From: SIG607 sp045533195
GTDB lineage: Bacteria; Bacillota; Clostridia; Oscillospirales; Acutalibacteraceae
Assembly (NCBI GenBank): GCA_045533195.1
Contig: JAZSHI010000032.1
Span: 1 to 64,000 of the forward strand
DNA: 64,000 bases
Direction: 5' to 3'
Under the pieces are notes generated by a model that saw only the letters and a list, made by a program, of their open reading frames with translations, had not been told where the DNA came from and ran no database searches. Positions within the stretch are counted from its first letter, which is position 1. Each line of letters begins with the position of its first letter. The translations under genes and the position numbers were made by a program. Below are positions 48,409 through 57,634 of this stretch, piece after piece.

Positions 48409-49353
48409 TTATTTTTTGGATACAGCCTTTACAGCAAGTTCGGCAATATCCTTGCCTCTCATACCGTAAAGATCCAAAAGGTCGTTTGCAGGACCTGATT
48501 GACCAAAACGGTCATTAACTCCAAGTTTAAGCACGGGAACGGGATAATTTTCGCTTAAATATTCAGCAATAGCGGAACCCATACCACCGATAACAGAATG
48601 TTCTTCTGCAGAAACAATAGCTCCTGTTTCTTTGGCGGCTTTAAGAATAATCTCGGTATCAAGAGGTTTAATGGTAGCCATATTGATAACTCTGGCGCTT
48701 ATTCCCTGCTCTTTAAGGATATCGTGAGCAATAAGCGCTTCATTTACCATAAGACCTGTAGCAACAATTGTAACGTCATTACCCTCTTTAAGTTCAACAC
48801 CCTTGCCGATTTCGAATTGATAATCTTCATCAAAAATAACCGGAACTGCAAGTCTTCCGAATCTCATATAAACGGGACCATCATGTTTATATGCTGCTTC
48901 TAAAGCTTTTTCTGATTCGACAGCATCAGCAGGATTTATAATTGTCATACCGGGAAGAGTGCGCATAAGAGCAATGTCTTCACAACACTGATGAGTAGCA
49001 CCGTCTTCACCAACCGAAATACCTGCATGAGTAGCGGCAATAATTACATTAAGATGAGGATAGCAAACAGCATTCCTTACCTGTTCAAAAGCTCTGCCAG
49101 CGGCAAACATAGCAAAAGAAGAGCAGAAAACTTTTTTGCCTGTAGCGGCAACACCGGCAGCTATGCTTACCATATTCTGCTCAGCAATACCGCAATCGTA
49201 AAAACGTTCAGGAAATTTCTTTTTAAATACTATAGTCTTGGTTGCTTCTGCAAGGTCAGCATCCAAAACAATAAAATCATCATATTTTTCGCCAAGCTTT
49301 ACAAGACCTGCACCATAGCCGTCTCTTGTAGCCTTTTTAATTACGTCAGCCAT
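48409..49353 (-). CDS. Transketolase, C-terminal subunit
   Basis: This is the C-terminal half of a split transketolase (314 residues). Together with the upstream subunit it moves two-carbon units between pentose and hexose phosphates using thiamine diphosphate. The Pyr domain has VLDADLAEATKTIVF and GIAEQNMVSIAAGVA with the catalytic Glu that activates thiamine. SVGEDGATHQCCEDIALMRT follows. The C-terminal domain has KLGVNDRFGQSGPANDLLDL. AAGGGAGGGAGA lies before the ATG. The two halves are 16 bp apart, a usual Clostridial arrangement. Confidence 0.94.
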   Translation of the reverse strand: MADVIKKATRDGYGAGLVKLGEKYDDFIVLDADLAEATKTIVFKKKFPERFYDCGIAEQNMVSIAAGVAATGKKVFCSSFAMFAAGRAFEQVRNAVCYPHLNVIIAATHAGISVGEDGATHQCCEDIALMRTLPGMTIINPADAVESEKALEAAYKHDGPVYMRFGRLAVPVIFDEDYQFEIGKGVELKEGNDVTIVATGLMVNEALIAHDILKEQGISARVINMATIKPLDTEIILKAAKETGAIVSAEEHSVIGGMGSAIAEYLSENYPVPVLKLGVNDRFGQSGPANDLLDLYGMRGKDIAELAVKAVSKK

Positions 49354-49369
49354 AATAATCTCCCTTCCC

Positions 49370-50206
49370 TTATTTCAAAGTTTCGGCGATAGCATTAAGG
49401 TCAGCAATAGCAACTTGGTATTCATCATCACCGGGTGCTTTACCGTGCCAACCAACGCTGTTTTCCATATAGGAAACACCTTTGCCTTTTACTGTTTTAG
49501 CAACTATACAGAAAGGTTTATCGGATTCTCTGGCCATAGCCAATGCTTCCTCAATAGCATCAAAATCATGACCGTCAATTACAGTAACATCCCAATTGAA
49601 TGCTTCAAACTTTTTATCAATAGGAGTAGGAGAATTAACCTCATCACAGCTACCGTCAATCTGAAGATTGTTAAAATCAACAAATACTACAAGGTTATTT
49701 AGACCTTTGTTTGCGGCAAACATAGCAGCCTCCCAAACCTGACCTTCCTCACACTCACCATCACCAAGGATAGTAAACACTCTGAAATCGTCACCAAAAT
49801 GTTTAGCAGAAAGAGCCATACCAACAGCGGCAGAGATTCCCTGACCTAACGATCCCGAAGACATATCGACACCTGGTATATGCTTCATATCGGGATGTCC
49901 TTGGAGTCTTGAATCTATTTTACGAAGAGTTTTAAGTTCTTCTACTTCAAAATATCCACGATTAGCAAGAACAGAATAAAGCGCAGGCGCAGCGTGACCT
50001 TTTGAAAGTACAAGGCGGTCTCTGTCGGCTTTTTTAGGTTCTTTTGGATCGATATTCATCTCTTTGAAATAGAGATAGGTAAGAATATCGGTACAGGAAA
50101 GTGAACCGCCGGGATGACCTGCTTTTGCGCTGTGAACACCTTCAATAATGCCTATTCTTACGTTATTGGCAATTCTTTGGAGTTCTTTTTTGGTTAAAGC
50201 ATCCAT
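49370..50206 (-). CDS. Transketolase, N-terminal subunit
   Basis: This thiamine diphosphate-binding half (278 residues) of the split transketolase has HSAKAGHPGGSLSCTDILTY near the start and DMSSGSLGQGISAAVGMAL. The diphosphate motif is TILGDGECEEGQVWEAAMFA (GDG...N-like), followed by VFVDFNNLQIDG. AAAGGA precedes ATG 50206. A 6-bp inverted repeat (GGCGAA/TTCGCC) is upstream of the ribosome site. rluD ends 87 bp upstream, so read-through is possible. Confidence 0.95.
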   Translation of the reverse strand: MDALTKKELQRIANNVRIGIIEGVHSAKAGHPGGSLSCTDILTYLYFKEMNIDPKEPKKADRDRLVLSKGHAAPALYSVLANRGYFEVEELKTLRKIDSRLQGHPDMKHIPGVDMSSGSLGQGISAAVGMALSAKHFGDDFRVFTILGDGECEEGQVWEAAMFAANKGLNNLVVFVDFNNLQIDGSCDEVNSPTPIDKKFEAFNWDVTVIDGHDFDAIEEALAMARESDKPFCIVAKTVKGKGVSYMENSVGWHGKAPGDDEYQVAIADLNAIAETLK

Positions 50207-50293
50207 TTTATGTATCCTTTCATTATGGCGAATTTATTCGCCTTATTTTTTTAAATATTCAATACAGTCGGCAATTATATCTTGACGTAAACA

Positions 50294-51205
50294 TCATAAT
50301 AAATCGTTTTTATCCAAAAACTTTTTAAAATATTCGGGTAGTTCACTTGTAAATTCCATATACTCCTTGGTTTTAGGATGTATAAAACCAATTTTTCGAG
50401 CATGTAAACATTGTCCGCCAAGTTCTTTTATGCACTTCTTAGGACCGTAAACCTCGTCACCTGCAAGTGGGTATCCTATATATGACATATGCACCCTTAT
50501 TTGATGGGTTCGACCTGTTTCCAGCTTAAGCCTCACATAAGAAAAACCGTTAGAACGGGAAAGAACAGTAAAATGAGTAGTGGCATCTCTGCCCCCTACT
50601 CCTACTACAGCCATTTCCTTGCGTTTTACGGTATGACGTCCAATAGGCGCATTTACTGTACCCCTATCGTTTTTTACATTTCCGTAAACAATCGCTTCGT
50701 ATTCACGTGTAAAAGAATGTTCCTTAATCTGCTCAGCAAGAAAATGATGCGCTTCATCATTTTTGGCAACAATCAGTAAGCCGCTTGTGTCTTTATCGAT
50801 TCGATGAACTATGCCCGGACGCAAAACTCCGCCAATTCCCGAAAGAGAAGCTCCGCAATGGTATAATAACGCATTAACAAGAGTGCCGCTCTCATTTCCC
50901 GCAGCGGGATGAACCACCATTCCCTTAGGCTTATTTACAACCAAAAGCCAATCGTCTTCATAAACAATATCAATAGGAATATTCTCCGGCTCCGCCTTAT
51001 CTGACACGGGATCGGGGACTATAACCTCAACATAGTTTCCTGTTTTTAATTTCGTATTTTTTGATGCCGCCTTACCGTCAACAGTTATCAAGCCGTCACC
51101 GATAAGCTTTGCCACAAACGAACGGGATAACGAAGTTTTTTCCGCAACAAAAACATCGATTCTACGCGTTTCTCCCGCATCACATAAATAGTTTAAGGTT
51201 TCCAT
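50294..51205 (-). CDS. RluD-family pseudouridine synthase
   Basis: This 303-residue enzyme changes specific uridines of 23S rRNA to pseudouridine. An S4 RNA-binding domain at about residues 10-70 (SLSRSFVAKLIGDGLITVDG) precedes the catalytic domain. The signature GIVHRIDKDTSGLLIVAKND holds the catalytic Asp. LETGRTHQIRVHMSYIGYPL is the other conserved block. It overlaps the lspA stop by one base (TAATG). It is the last gene of the miaB-to-rluD operon. The exact target uridines (RluD-like) are inferred from family. Confidence 0.93.
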   Translation of the reverse strand: METLNYLCDAGETRRIDVFVAEKTSLSRSFVAKLIGDGLITVDGKAASKNTKLKTGNYVEVIVPDPVSDKAEPENIPIDIVYEDDWLLVVNKPKGMVVHPAAGNESGTLVNALLYHCGASLSGIGGVLRPGIVHRIDKDTSGLLIVAKNDEAHHFLAEQIKEHSFTREYEAIVYGNVKNDRGTVNAPIGRHTVKRKEMAVVGVGGRDATTHFTVLSRSNGFSYVRLKLETGRTHQIRVHMSYIGYPLAGDEVYGPKKCIKELGGQCLHARKIGFIHPKTKEYMEFTSELPEYFKKFLDKNDLL

Positions 51206-51693
51206 TAACTGTCAGCCTTGCGTCTTTTTGTTTCCTTAATAAAATCAATAAGGAAGTAAAGTATCATAAGACCTGCACCGATTACAATGGTACAATCAGC
51301 AACATTGAACATAGGAAATTCAATAAATTCAAGGTGTATAAAATCGACAACCTTGCCGTCACGGAAAATACGGTCAATAAGATTTCCGATACCGCCCGAA
51401 AGAACCAAAGTCAAAGCCCAAAAAAGCAACCTATCCTTTAACCCGTATTTTAACAGCATAGCGAAACAAATAATCATAATAACTATAGTTATAGACAGCA
51501 AAAGCCAAGTATGTCCATCAAGGAATCCCCAAGCCGCACCGCCGTTATCTGTGCGCCAAAAGCCTATAAAACCGGGGATGAAATCCATACCCGAACCGGT
51601 GATAGAAATATAAAGCTCGGCAAGATATTTTGTAAATTGGTCGGCAGCAAGTAATAAAACTCCGACAACAACCGCAATAATATAAGAAGCCAA
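51205..51693 (-). CDS. lspA: Lipoprotein signal peptidase II
   Basis: LspA cleaves signal peptides of prolipoproteins after lipid attachment, acting in the membrane. The 162 residues hold four membrane helices. LLLAADQFTKYLAELY is the first conserved block. The catalytic aspartates lie in GGIGNLIDRIFRDGKVVDFI and FNVADCTIVIGA. It should process the lipoproteins encoded at 10045-12300 and 19372-19869. The start is TTG at 51693 with AAGGAGG 7 nt upstream, and no ATG gives the first helix. Confidence 0.95.
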   Translation of the reverse strand: MASYIIAVVVGVLLLAADQFTKYLAELYISITGSGMDFIPGFIGFWRTDNGGAAWGFLDGHTWLLLSITIVIMIICFAMLLKYGLKDRLLFWALTLVLSGGIGNLIDRIFRDGKVVDFIHLEFIEFPMFNVADCTIVIGAGLMILYFLIDFIKETKRRKADS

Positions 51694-51714
51694 AATACTT
51701 CCTCCTTGCGAAAA

Positions 51715-52458
51715 TTAATTAATATATTTTTTGTAATTTAGGATTATACGTCCTTTTTTAGTCTGTAAAGAAGCTCCGTCTAAAATAAATCTCCCAAAAC
51801 CTCTTATAGAAATTTTAGAAAATTCATCGGGAGAATAGGTGGTTTTTTCACAAATCACAGAGTTAACCGAAACACGTTTATCAAGAATCAATTCTTTAGC
51901 TTTTTCACGGGAGGTGCCTACAAGTGCGGCTACTACACAATCAAGTCTTAAAGAAGCAATTGTAACGGTAAAGATTTTGAGGTCGGAAAATTCGGGAAGA
52001 GCGCCATTAAAGCCTTCGCTTACCGTGACGCCCACCCCACCGACCTTTTTGATTTGCTCACATACATAATCAGCTACACCGTCGCTAAAAAAAGCTACAG
52101 TTCGCCCTTCTTCACAAAGAATATCTCCAACACTTTCTCTGGTTATTCCAAGTGACATAAAGGTGCCGAGAAAATCACGGTGAGAAAGTTTATCGCACTT
52201 TCTGTAAGTAAAAGTAAAGCTTCTGACGATGTTTAAATCCTCGGGAGAATCGCACCAATGGGGCAATGCAATAAACATTACACGCTGGGCATCCTCATAT
52301 CCGCCAAAAAACGTATATTTTTTATTCTTAAGTTCACAAAGATTTTCGACATATGCTCTTTCTTCACTACTAAGAAAGCCTACAGACTTAAACATATCGG
52401 TACTGTGGCTAAGTCTGACAGCATCACGTACCTTGGCACAAAGAAGCGCACTATCCAT
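51715..52458 (-). CDS. ylmH: YlmH-like S4 RNA-binding protein
   Basis: The 247-residue YlmH family protein has a central region with FFGGYEDAQRVMFIALPHW and a short S4 domain at the C-terminus (VVAALVGTSREKAKELILDK). The family lies next to sepF in Firmicutes and has been linked to ribosome quality control and cell division. Its precise role here is inferred. It overlaps the sepF stop by one base. Between it and sepF the ylmG gene of Bacillus is absent. Confidence 0.88.
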   Translation of the reverse strand: MDSALLCAKVRDAVRLSHSTDMFKSVGFLSSEERAYVENLCELKNKKYTFFGGYEDAQRVMFIALPHWCDSPEDLNIVRSFTFTYRKCDKLSHRDFLGTFMSLGITRESVGDILCEEGRTVAFFSDGVADYVCEQIKKVGGVGVTVSEGFNGALPEFSDLKIFTVTIASLRLDCVVAALVGTSREKAKELILDKRVSVNSVICEKTTYSPDEFSKISIRGFGRFILDGASLQTKKGRIILNYKKYIN

Positions 52459-52901
52459 TAAAATCCGCTAAACTCACCATATTCGCTGTAATCTTCAGCA
52501 AAAGTTTCTCCATTAACATCTACATCGCAGGGAGCGATAACAAAAGTGTTATGAGCTGCTTTTTTGAGAGTGCCGTTTTTAGCATACGCAACACCGCTTA
52601 AAAAGTCGATGATACGGCGGGAAAGATCTCTATCTGCTTTTTCAAGATTTAAAACGATGGTTTTTTTAGCGCAGTAATGATCGGCAATACCTGTAACATC
52701 CTCAAAGCGCTCAGGCTTTACAAGAACAAGCTGCATATTTCCCTGAGAAAAAGCAACTGTTTTAGAACGAGGAGCACGAGCCTCTCTTTTAACAGCCTCT
52801 TTTTTGGGTTGCTCAATTTCCTCTTCCTCGGTTACAACCTCATCTTCATAATCGTCATCCGATACGTTCATAATGTTTTTTACAGAATCCCAGAATTTCA
52901 T
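52458..52901 (-). CDS. sepF: Cell division protein SepF
   Basis: This 147-residue protein tethers FtsZ filaments to the membrane at the septum. The N-terminal amphipathic helix MKFWDSVKNIMNV, an acidic/basic linker (DDDYEDEVVTEEEE) and the C-terminal domain with VLVKPERFEDVTGIADHY and ADRDLSRRIIDFLSGVAYA match the family. AAAAGGAGAT lies before the ATG. It follows yggS by 15 bp, as ylmE-ylmF in Bacillus. Confidence 0.93.
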   Translation of the reverse strand: MKFWDSVKNIMNVSDDDYEDEVVTEEEEIEQPKKEAVKREARAPRSKTVAFSQGNMQLVLVKPERFEDVTGIADHYCAKKTIVLNLEKADRDLSRRIIDFLSGVAYAKNGTLKKAAHNTFVIAPCDVDVNGETFAEDYSEYGEFSGF

Positions 52902-52916
52902 TTTTTATATCTCCTT

Positions 52917-53636
52917 TTAATTATTTGAATAATTTCTTCTTCCGAAAAGAAGTGTGCCTATTCTCACTTGGGTAGAACCATACTCAATAGCGGTTTCATA
53001 GTCATCCGACATACCCATTGACAGAATATCCATAGATACATTATCTATGTTTTTGTCCTTAATGTCAATAAACAGTTGTCTCATTTTCGAAAAATATTTA
53101 ATATTTTCGCTTGAAGTGTTGCAAATGGGCGGAATTGCCATAAGTCCGCGTATCTTTATACCTTCAATTTTTGAAATTACATCAACTGCAGACATTAATT
53201 CTTCAATAAGGAATCCCGACTTGCTTTCTTCTTCACCAATATTGACTTCAAGAAGAATATCGGTTGTAATACCGATTTTTAAAGATTGCTTACCAATCAT
53301 TTGGGCAAGTCTTATACTGTCAACAGATTCAATAAGAGCTACTCTGCCTACGACATCCTTGACCTTATTTGTTTGCAAATGACCGATAAAATGCTTGGTA
53401 ACATTTTTAGTTACATCATTTTCTTTTGCAATAAGTTCCTGAACTCTGTTGTCGCCTATAACACTTATGCCATGATCTATGGCATAGTTTATAAGTTCGG
53501 GAGTAACGGTTTTTACAGCAGCCAAAAGAGTAATATCTTCTGCTTTTCTGCCGCTTTTTTCAGCCGCATTCGCTATTTTTTCTTTAATTTCACTATAATT
53601 TTCGTCAAAAACTTCAGTTAATAATTTTTCCGTCAT
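52917..53636 (-). CDS. PLP homeostasis protein (YggS/YlmE family)
   Basis: This 239-residue PLP-binding protein controls pyridoxal phosphate levels. LLAAVKTVTPELINYAID holds the lysine that binds PLP. GDNRVQELIAKEN and WHFIGH-like HFIGHLQTNKVKDVVG follow. GLMAIPPICN and SMGMSDDYETAIEYGSTQVR are the C-terminal family blocks. The start overlaps the end of the HlyD-like gene by 23 bp. GGGGAAG precedes the ATG. Confidence 0.94.
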   Translation of the reverse strand: MTEKLLTEVFDENYSEIKEKIANAAEKSGRKAEDITLLAAVKTVTPELINYAIDHGISVIGDNRVQELIAKENDVTKNVTKHFIGHLQTNKVKDVVGRVALIESVDSIRLAQMIGKQSLKIGITTDILLEVNIGEEESKSGFLIEELMSAVDVISKIEGIKIRGLMAIPPICNTSSENIKYFSKMRQLFIDIKDKNIDNVSMDILSMGMSDDYETAIEYGSTQVRIGTLLFGRRNYSNN

Positions 53637-54825
53637 ATAGGTTCTTCCCCTTTACAACAACCTTATCATAAAGCCTCAACTGTGTATTTTGATTAGTATC
53701 AGCCTTCTCGCAAATCACAAAATCTTCTGTCTGATAAATAACTTTAGCGGTTACAAATTTCAGTTCCATACCCGAAATCACAAAAACTCCCGTCTGGTTA
53801 TCACTAACCCTCAAAGCGCTTTTAGGAACCTTAAGACCGGAGTATTCACCATTAATTAACGTCATTGCTCCGGTACGCATGGTAGCAAGTTCAGCATTCA
53901 TTTCCTGACAAGAAAAAAGTATAACTGCTCTTTCTCTGTCAGAAGATAAATTTATCTGTTCTACCATAACCTTTAAGTAAGGGTTACTTTTAAGTTGGGT
54001 TTTAATAGTTACGGTATCACCTTTTTTGTAGGATAAAGATTGATTAGCGGTAAGAGGAGCAGCTATATACCACGTATAATCCGAAACGATTTTTCCTATC
54101 TTACCGTTATTTTTACTTTCATCAAAAGTAACCGAATCCATATATTCCGGAGTATAACGCTCAAGCTTATCAGCCATTAACACAGTCTCAAAGCCATCAA
54201 CACTTGAAACGAAAAATCCCGATTCAGTAGCAAGTATTTCAGCTTTAGGCTCGGAAAGTGAACCTTCAAGATTATTTTTGCGATTTTCAAGAGATTCAAG
54301 CTGCTTTGAAAAATCAGCGCTGTTTCCTATAACCATTTCCTTTCTGTTCATAAGTGTAAGAAGCTGATCTTGATTTTTTCTTGCTTTTTTGAAATTACCG
54401 TTACCCGCCTCAAAGAGAATTTCACTCAGCGAGGATGTTATTTTATTATCAAGCAGGTTGATATCTACGGCAGCGATATCATTATAACTTTGAATGGTTT
54501 TAATATTTGAAATCTGCTCATTAATTTTTTCAAGCTCGGTTACGGCAAAGGAATCCTTTTCGCTGCTAAAAATCTTAGCTATTGTACCGTTTTTTGAAAT
54601 TCTTTCACCATCAGAAACAAGTAGATGCATAACACCGCCGTCTGACTTATCGATAAGTATTTCATTTCTGATTATCATTCCTGTAAAAGATATACCGTCG
54701 GTCACCGAAACATATTCGGCGCTTTCTGTATTTATGGGATTGTATATTGCAGAATAAACTTGATGTAACAAAAACAAGGATAACAAAGCAATAGCAATTA
54801 TTCTCACAAATTTGTTTTTAAACAT
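53614..54825 (-). CDS. HlyD-like single-span membrane protein in the division cluster
   Basis: The 403-residue protein has one N-terminal membrane helix (VRIIAIALLSLFLLHQVYSA) and an extracellular body. The body has a split barrel-sandwich/lipoyl pattern (VMHLLVSDGERISKNGTIAK, and later ILATESGFFVSSVDGFE) around a helical coil (ELEKINEQISNIKTIQSYND) and a beta end (AVRTGAMTLING-like region). It resembles HlyD/MFP adaptors, but no ABC partner or outer-membrane channel is adjacent. It sits between miaA and yggS, a place seen in other Clostridia. A role in division or cell wall is inferred only from position. Confidence 0.75.
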   Translation of the reverse strand: MFKNKFVRIIAIALLSLFLLHQVYSAIYNPINTESAEYVSVTDGISFTGMIIRNEILIDKSDGGVMHLLVSDGERISKNGTIAKIFSSEKDSFAVTELEKINEQISNIKTIQSYNDIAAVDINLLDNKITSSLSEILFEAGNGNFKKARKNQDQLLTLMNRKEMVIGNSADFSKQLESLENRKNNLEGSLSEPKAEILATESGFFVSSVDGFETVLMADKLERYTPEYMDSVTFDESKNNGKIGKIVSDYTWYIAAPLTANQSLSYKKGDTVTIKTQLKSNPYLKVMVEQINLSSDRERAVILFSCQEMNAELATMRTGAMTLINGEYSGLKVPKSALRVSDNQTGVFVISGMELKFVTAKVIYQTEDFVICEKADTNQNTQLRLYDKVVVKGKNLYDGKIIN

Positions 54826-55749
54826 TTAGTTCATCCTTTCCAGTATTTTTATAGCCTCTTTTTTTACATCCTGAGTATCGGAAAACAACCAATTGATGTT
54901 CTCATTTTTTCTAAACCACGTAAGCTGACGTTTTGCATATCTTCTGGTTTCACGCTTTAATTTTTCTATGGCTTCATCTAAAGTAACGTTACCATCAAGA
55001 TAATCGTAAAATTCTTTATGACCGATAGCTTGTGCAGATGTATAACCTTTATCCCGCATAGCTTTGGCTTCTTCTATAATTCCGTTTTTTACCATTAAAT
55101 CAACACGCATATTAATTTTTTCGTAAAGCTTTTCTCTATTGGAACAGGTGATGCCGATAATAACTTCATTATACGGTTTACCACCGAGTTTTGAACGCAC
55201 ATTTTGCTCGGTTATGGTAAGTCCCGTAGAATAAAAAACCTCAAAAGCGCGTACTATACGTTTTTTGTCATTGGGGGATAGCTTTTCTGACGATACTGAG
55301 TCGATCTGCGAAAGTTTTTTCAGCATTTCCTCGCCGCCGAGAATATCATATTCATTTTCCAGTTTCACTCGTGTTTCGTCAGACGTTTTTTCGTCAATAA
55401 ACTGAATTCCTTCAATAAGAGAATCAATATAAAGTCCCGTTCCGCCTACTACAATGGGCAGCTTACCTCTTGAAATTATATCATCAATAGTTTTTCTGGC
55501 AAGTTCTACATAATCAGCAACAGAAAATTTAACCTGAGGCTCTAAGAACTCAACCAGATGGTGAACCGCCAGACTTTTTTCTTCATTGGTAGGAGCGGCA
55601 GAAGCTATGCTTATGCCTTTATATATTTGCATTGAATCAGCAGAAACAATTTCACCGTCAAAATGCCTTGCAAGAGCTATAGCCAGTTCCGTTTTTCCTG
55701 ACGCAGTAGGGCCGACAACAAATATTACTTTTGGTTTATTAATGCTCAT
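54826..55749 (-). CDS. miaA: tRNA dimethylallyltransferase
   Basis: MiaA adds a dimethylallyl group to A37 of tRNAs that read U-starting codons, the step before MiaB. VIFVVGPTASGKTELAIALA holds the Walker A. DGEIVSADSMQIYKGISIA and VVGGTGLYIDSLIEG follow in normal order, and KLKRETRRYAKRQLTWFRKN is the C-terminal signature. It has 307 residues. It overlaps mutL by 4 bp. The operon also carries miaB, so both steps of the A37 modification are in one transcript. Confidence 0.96.
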   Translation of the reverse strand: MSINKPKVIFVVGPTASGKTELAIALARHFDGEIVSADSMQIYKGISIASAAPTNEEKSLAVHHLVEFLEPQVKFSVADYVELARKTIDDIISRGKLPIVVGGTGLYIDSLIEGIQFIDEKTSDETRVKLENEYDILGGEEMLKKLSQIDSVSSEKLSPNDKKRIVRAFEVFYSTGLTITEQNVRSKLGGKPYNEVIIGITCSNREKLYEKINMRVDLMVKNGIIEEAKAMRDKGYTSAQAIGHKEFYDYLDGNVTLDEAIEKLKRETRRYAKRQLTWFRKNENINWLFSDTQDVKKEAIKILERMN

Positions 55750-57623
55750 TTTATTCTTCCAAACTGTTTTTCTATGTCACGTTTTTTAATTTCAAAGGCT
55801 ACAGGTCTTCCATGCGGACAATAGAATATATCATCACGAGAAAGTACTTCATTCGCCAGTTTTAAAAGTTCTTCTTTTGAGGTTCTAAAGCCCGCTTTAA
55901 TAGCCGCTTTACAGGCTACAGTATGATAAATATTATCAAGTTTTTCAATTTCAACCGAACCGTTATCGGCAAGATTAGACGCAACCTCATAAAAGACGGT
56001 AGCGACATCTTCGTCCTTTAGTGAGGAAGGAACGGCTCTTATTATTACGGTATTATTGCCGAAATCTTCCGCCTCAAAGCCGCTTTTTTCCAAAAGTTCA
56101 GAGGAACTAAGCACTGCATTATAGTGCTGGGCTGTAAGCTTTACGGTAACGGGAAGAAGAAGTTCCTGACTATCGGCGCTTTGCTCTTTTCTAAGACGTT
56201 CAAATATAATTCTTTCGTGAGAAGCGTGTTTATCAATAAAGAAGACACTGTTTTCCTTCTCTACAATAATGTAGGTTGAAAAGGCTTCGCCTATAAATTT
56301 TATTTGAGGAATTATTTTGGTTTCATTTTCTTTTTGATTATCGACAGTTTCTTTAACCTCGACATTCTTTTCAGCTTGTTGTTTTATATACTCGTTATCT
56401 ACGTGAATATCTATATTAACTTTAGGTTCAGCTTTAGCGTAACTGGGTTCATCTTTATATGAATTTTTAAAAACAACCGCTCCTGAAGGACGATTAATCA
56501 TGGGTTCATAAAAATCGTCGTTCTTTTGTTCTTCCTTCTTTTCGGTAATAACCATCTGTTTATACTGCTGTGTACTCATAGTATCAAAAGCAGCAAAGGA
56601 AGTATTGGGCTTAACCTTAATCTGAGGTCTTTCATCCCCTGTAGTCAGAGCATTTTTAACGGTAAAATATACTGCATCAAAAATACTTTTGTCATCAGAA
56701 AATCTAACCTCGGTTTTTGCGGGATGCACATTAACGTCAACAACAGATGGATCAACGGTAATATTTAAAACGCAGGCAGGAAATTTACCAACCATAACAG
56801 AGTTTTTATATGCAGCCTCTAAAGCAGAAATAGCCGTAGCGCTTCTAATAAGTCTTCCGTTCAAAAAGAAATACTGTGCATTACGCTTTGGGCGACAATA
56901 AATAGGCTTACAGATAAATCCCTCTACCTGCACCAAGTTGTTTGAGCCTTTAGCAGAAATAAGACTTTTAGAAAATTCCCTACCGAGTACTGAATATATT
57001 ACAGATTCAAGTTTTCCGTCACCCGAAGTGGTAATAACTGTTTTGCCGTCTCTGATAAAGCGAAAGGCTATTTCGGGGTGAGAAAGAGCAATCTTTTCCA
57101 CAAGGTCAGAGATAAAGTTAGCTTCACTGGTATCCTTATGCAAAAACTTCATTCTGGCAGGAGTATTAAAGAATAAATCCCTTACTATAACGGTAGTGCC
57201 GTTTGGACATCCTGTTTCTTCAAAGGCTACTTCCTCCCCGCCTTCAATAACGTAACGTGTACCAACCATATCATCTTCGGTTTTTGTAATCATTTCGACC
57301 TTTGAAACAGAAGATATAGCAGCTAAGGCTTCACCTCTGAAACCGAGAGTATTTATACTGTCAAGGTCATCCTCTTTAACAATTTTGCTGGTTGCATGAC
57401 GAAGAAAAGCGGTTGGAACATCATCTTTTTTAATTCCGCAACCGTTATCGGTAACTCGCATATATAAAATACCGCCGCCTTTAATTTCTACGGTAATATC
57501 CGTAGCACCGGCATCTATGGCATTTTCAACTATTTCCTTTATAACCGAAGCCGGTTTTTCAACCACCTCGCCTGCGGCGATTTTTTCGGCTATAAATTTT
57601 GGTAACACATTAATCTTCGGCAT
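55746..57623 (-). CDS. mutL: DNA mismatch repair protein MutL
   Basis: MutL couples mismatch recognition by MutS to strand removal. The GHKL ATPase domain shows IKEIVENAIDAGATDI, RVTDNGCGIKKDD and INTLGFRGEALAAI. The C-terminal dimerisation domain ends with the metal-linked CPHGRPVAFEI, and the nuclease-type CKAAIKAG lies before it. A low-complexity linker (about 340-430) joins the halves. Its 625 residues are typical. AGAGG precedes the ATG. It overlaps miaA and follows mutS by 11 bp. Confidence 0.97.
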   Translation of the reverse strand: MPKINVLPKFIAEKIAAGEVVEKPASVIKEIVENAIDAGATDITVEIKGGGILYMRVTDNGCGIKKDDVPTAFLRHATSKIVKEDDLDSINTLGFRGEALAAISSVSKVEMITKTEDDMVGTRYVIEGGEEVAFEETGCPNGTTVIVRDLFFNTPARMKFLHKDTSEANFISDLVEKIALSHPEIAFRFIRDGKTVITTSGDGKLESVIYSVLGREFSKSLISAKGSNNLVQVEGFICKPIYCRPKRNAQYFFLNGRLIRSATAISALEAAYKNSVMVGKFPACVLNITVDPSVVDVNVHPAKTEVRFSDDKSIFDAVYFTVKNALTTGDERPQIKVKPNTSFAAFDTMSTQQYKQMVITEKKEEQKNDDFYEPMINRPSGAVVFKNSYKDEPSYAKAEPKVNIDIHVDNEYIKQQAEKNVEVKETVDNQKENETKIIPQIKFIGEAFSTYIIVEKENSVFFIDKHASHERIIFERLRKEQSADSQELLLPVTVKLTAQHYNAVLSSSELLEKSGFEAEDFGNNTVIIRAVPSSLKDEDVATVFYEVASNLADNGSVEIEKLDNIYHTVACKAAIKAGFRTSKEELLKLANEVLSRDDIFYCPHGRPVAFEIKKRDIEKQFGRIK

Positions 57624-57634
57624 ACATAACCTCT

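Noticed and set aside
50226..50250. Hairpin GGCGAA/TTCGCC followed by a T-run on the plus strand
   Set aside because: It looks like a terminator only on the plus strand, where no gene ends. On the minus strand it lies in the leader of the transketolase gene without a T-run, so it was not listed as a terminator.
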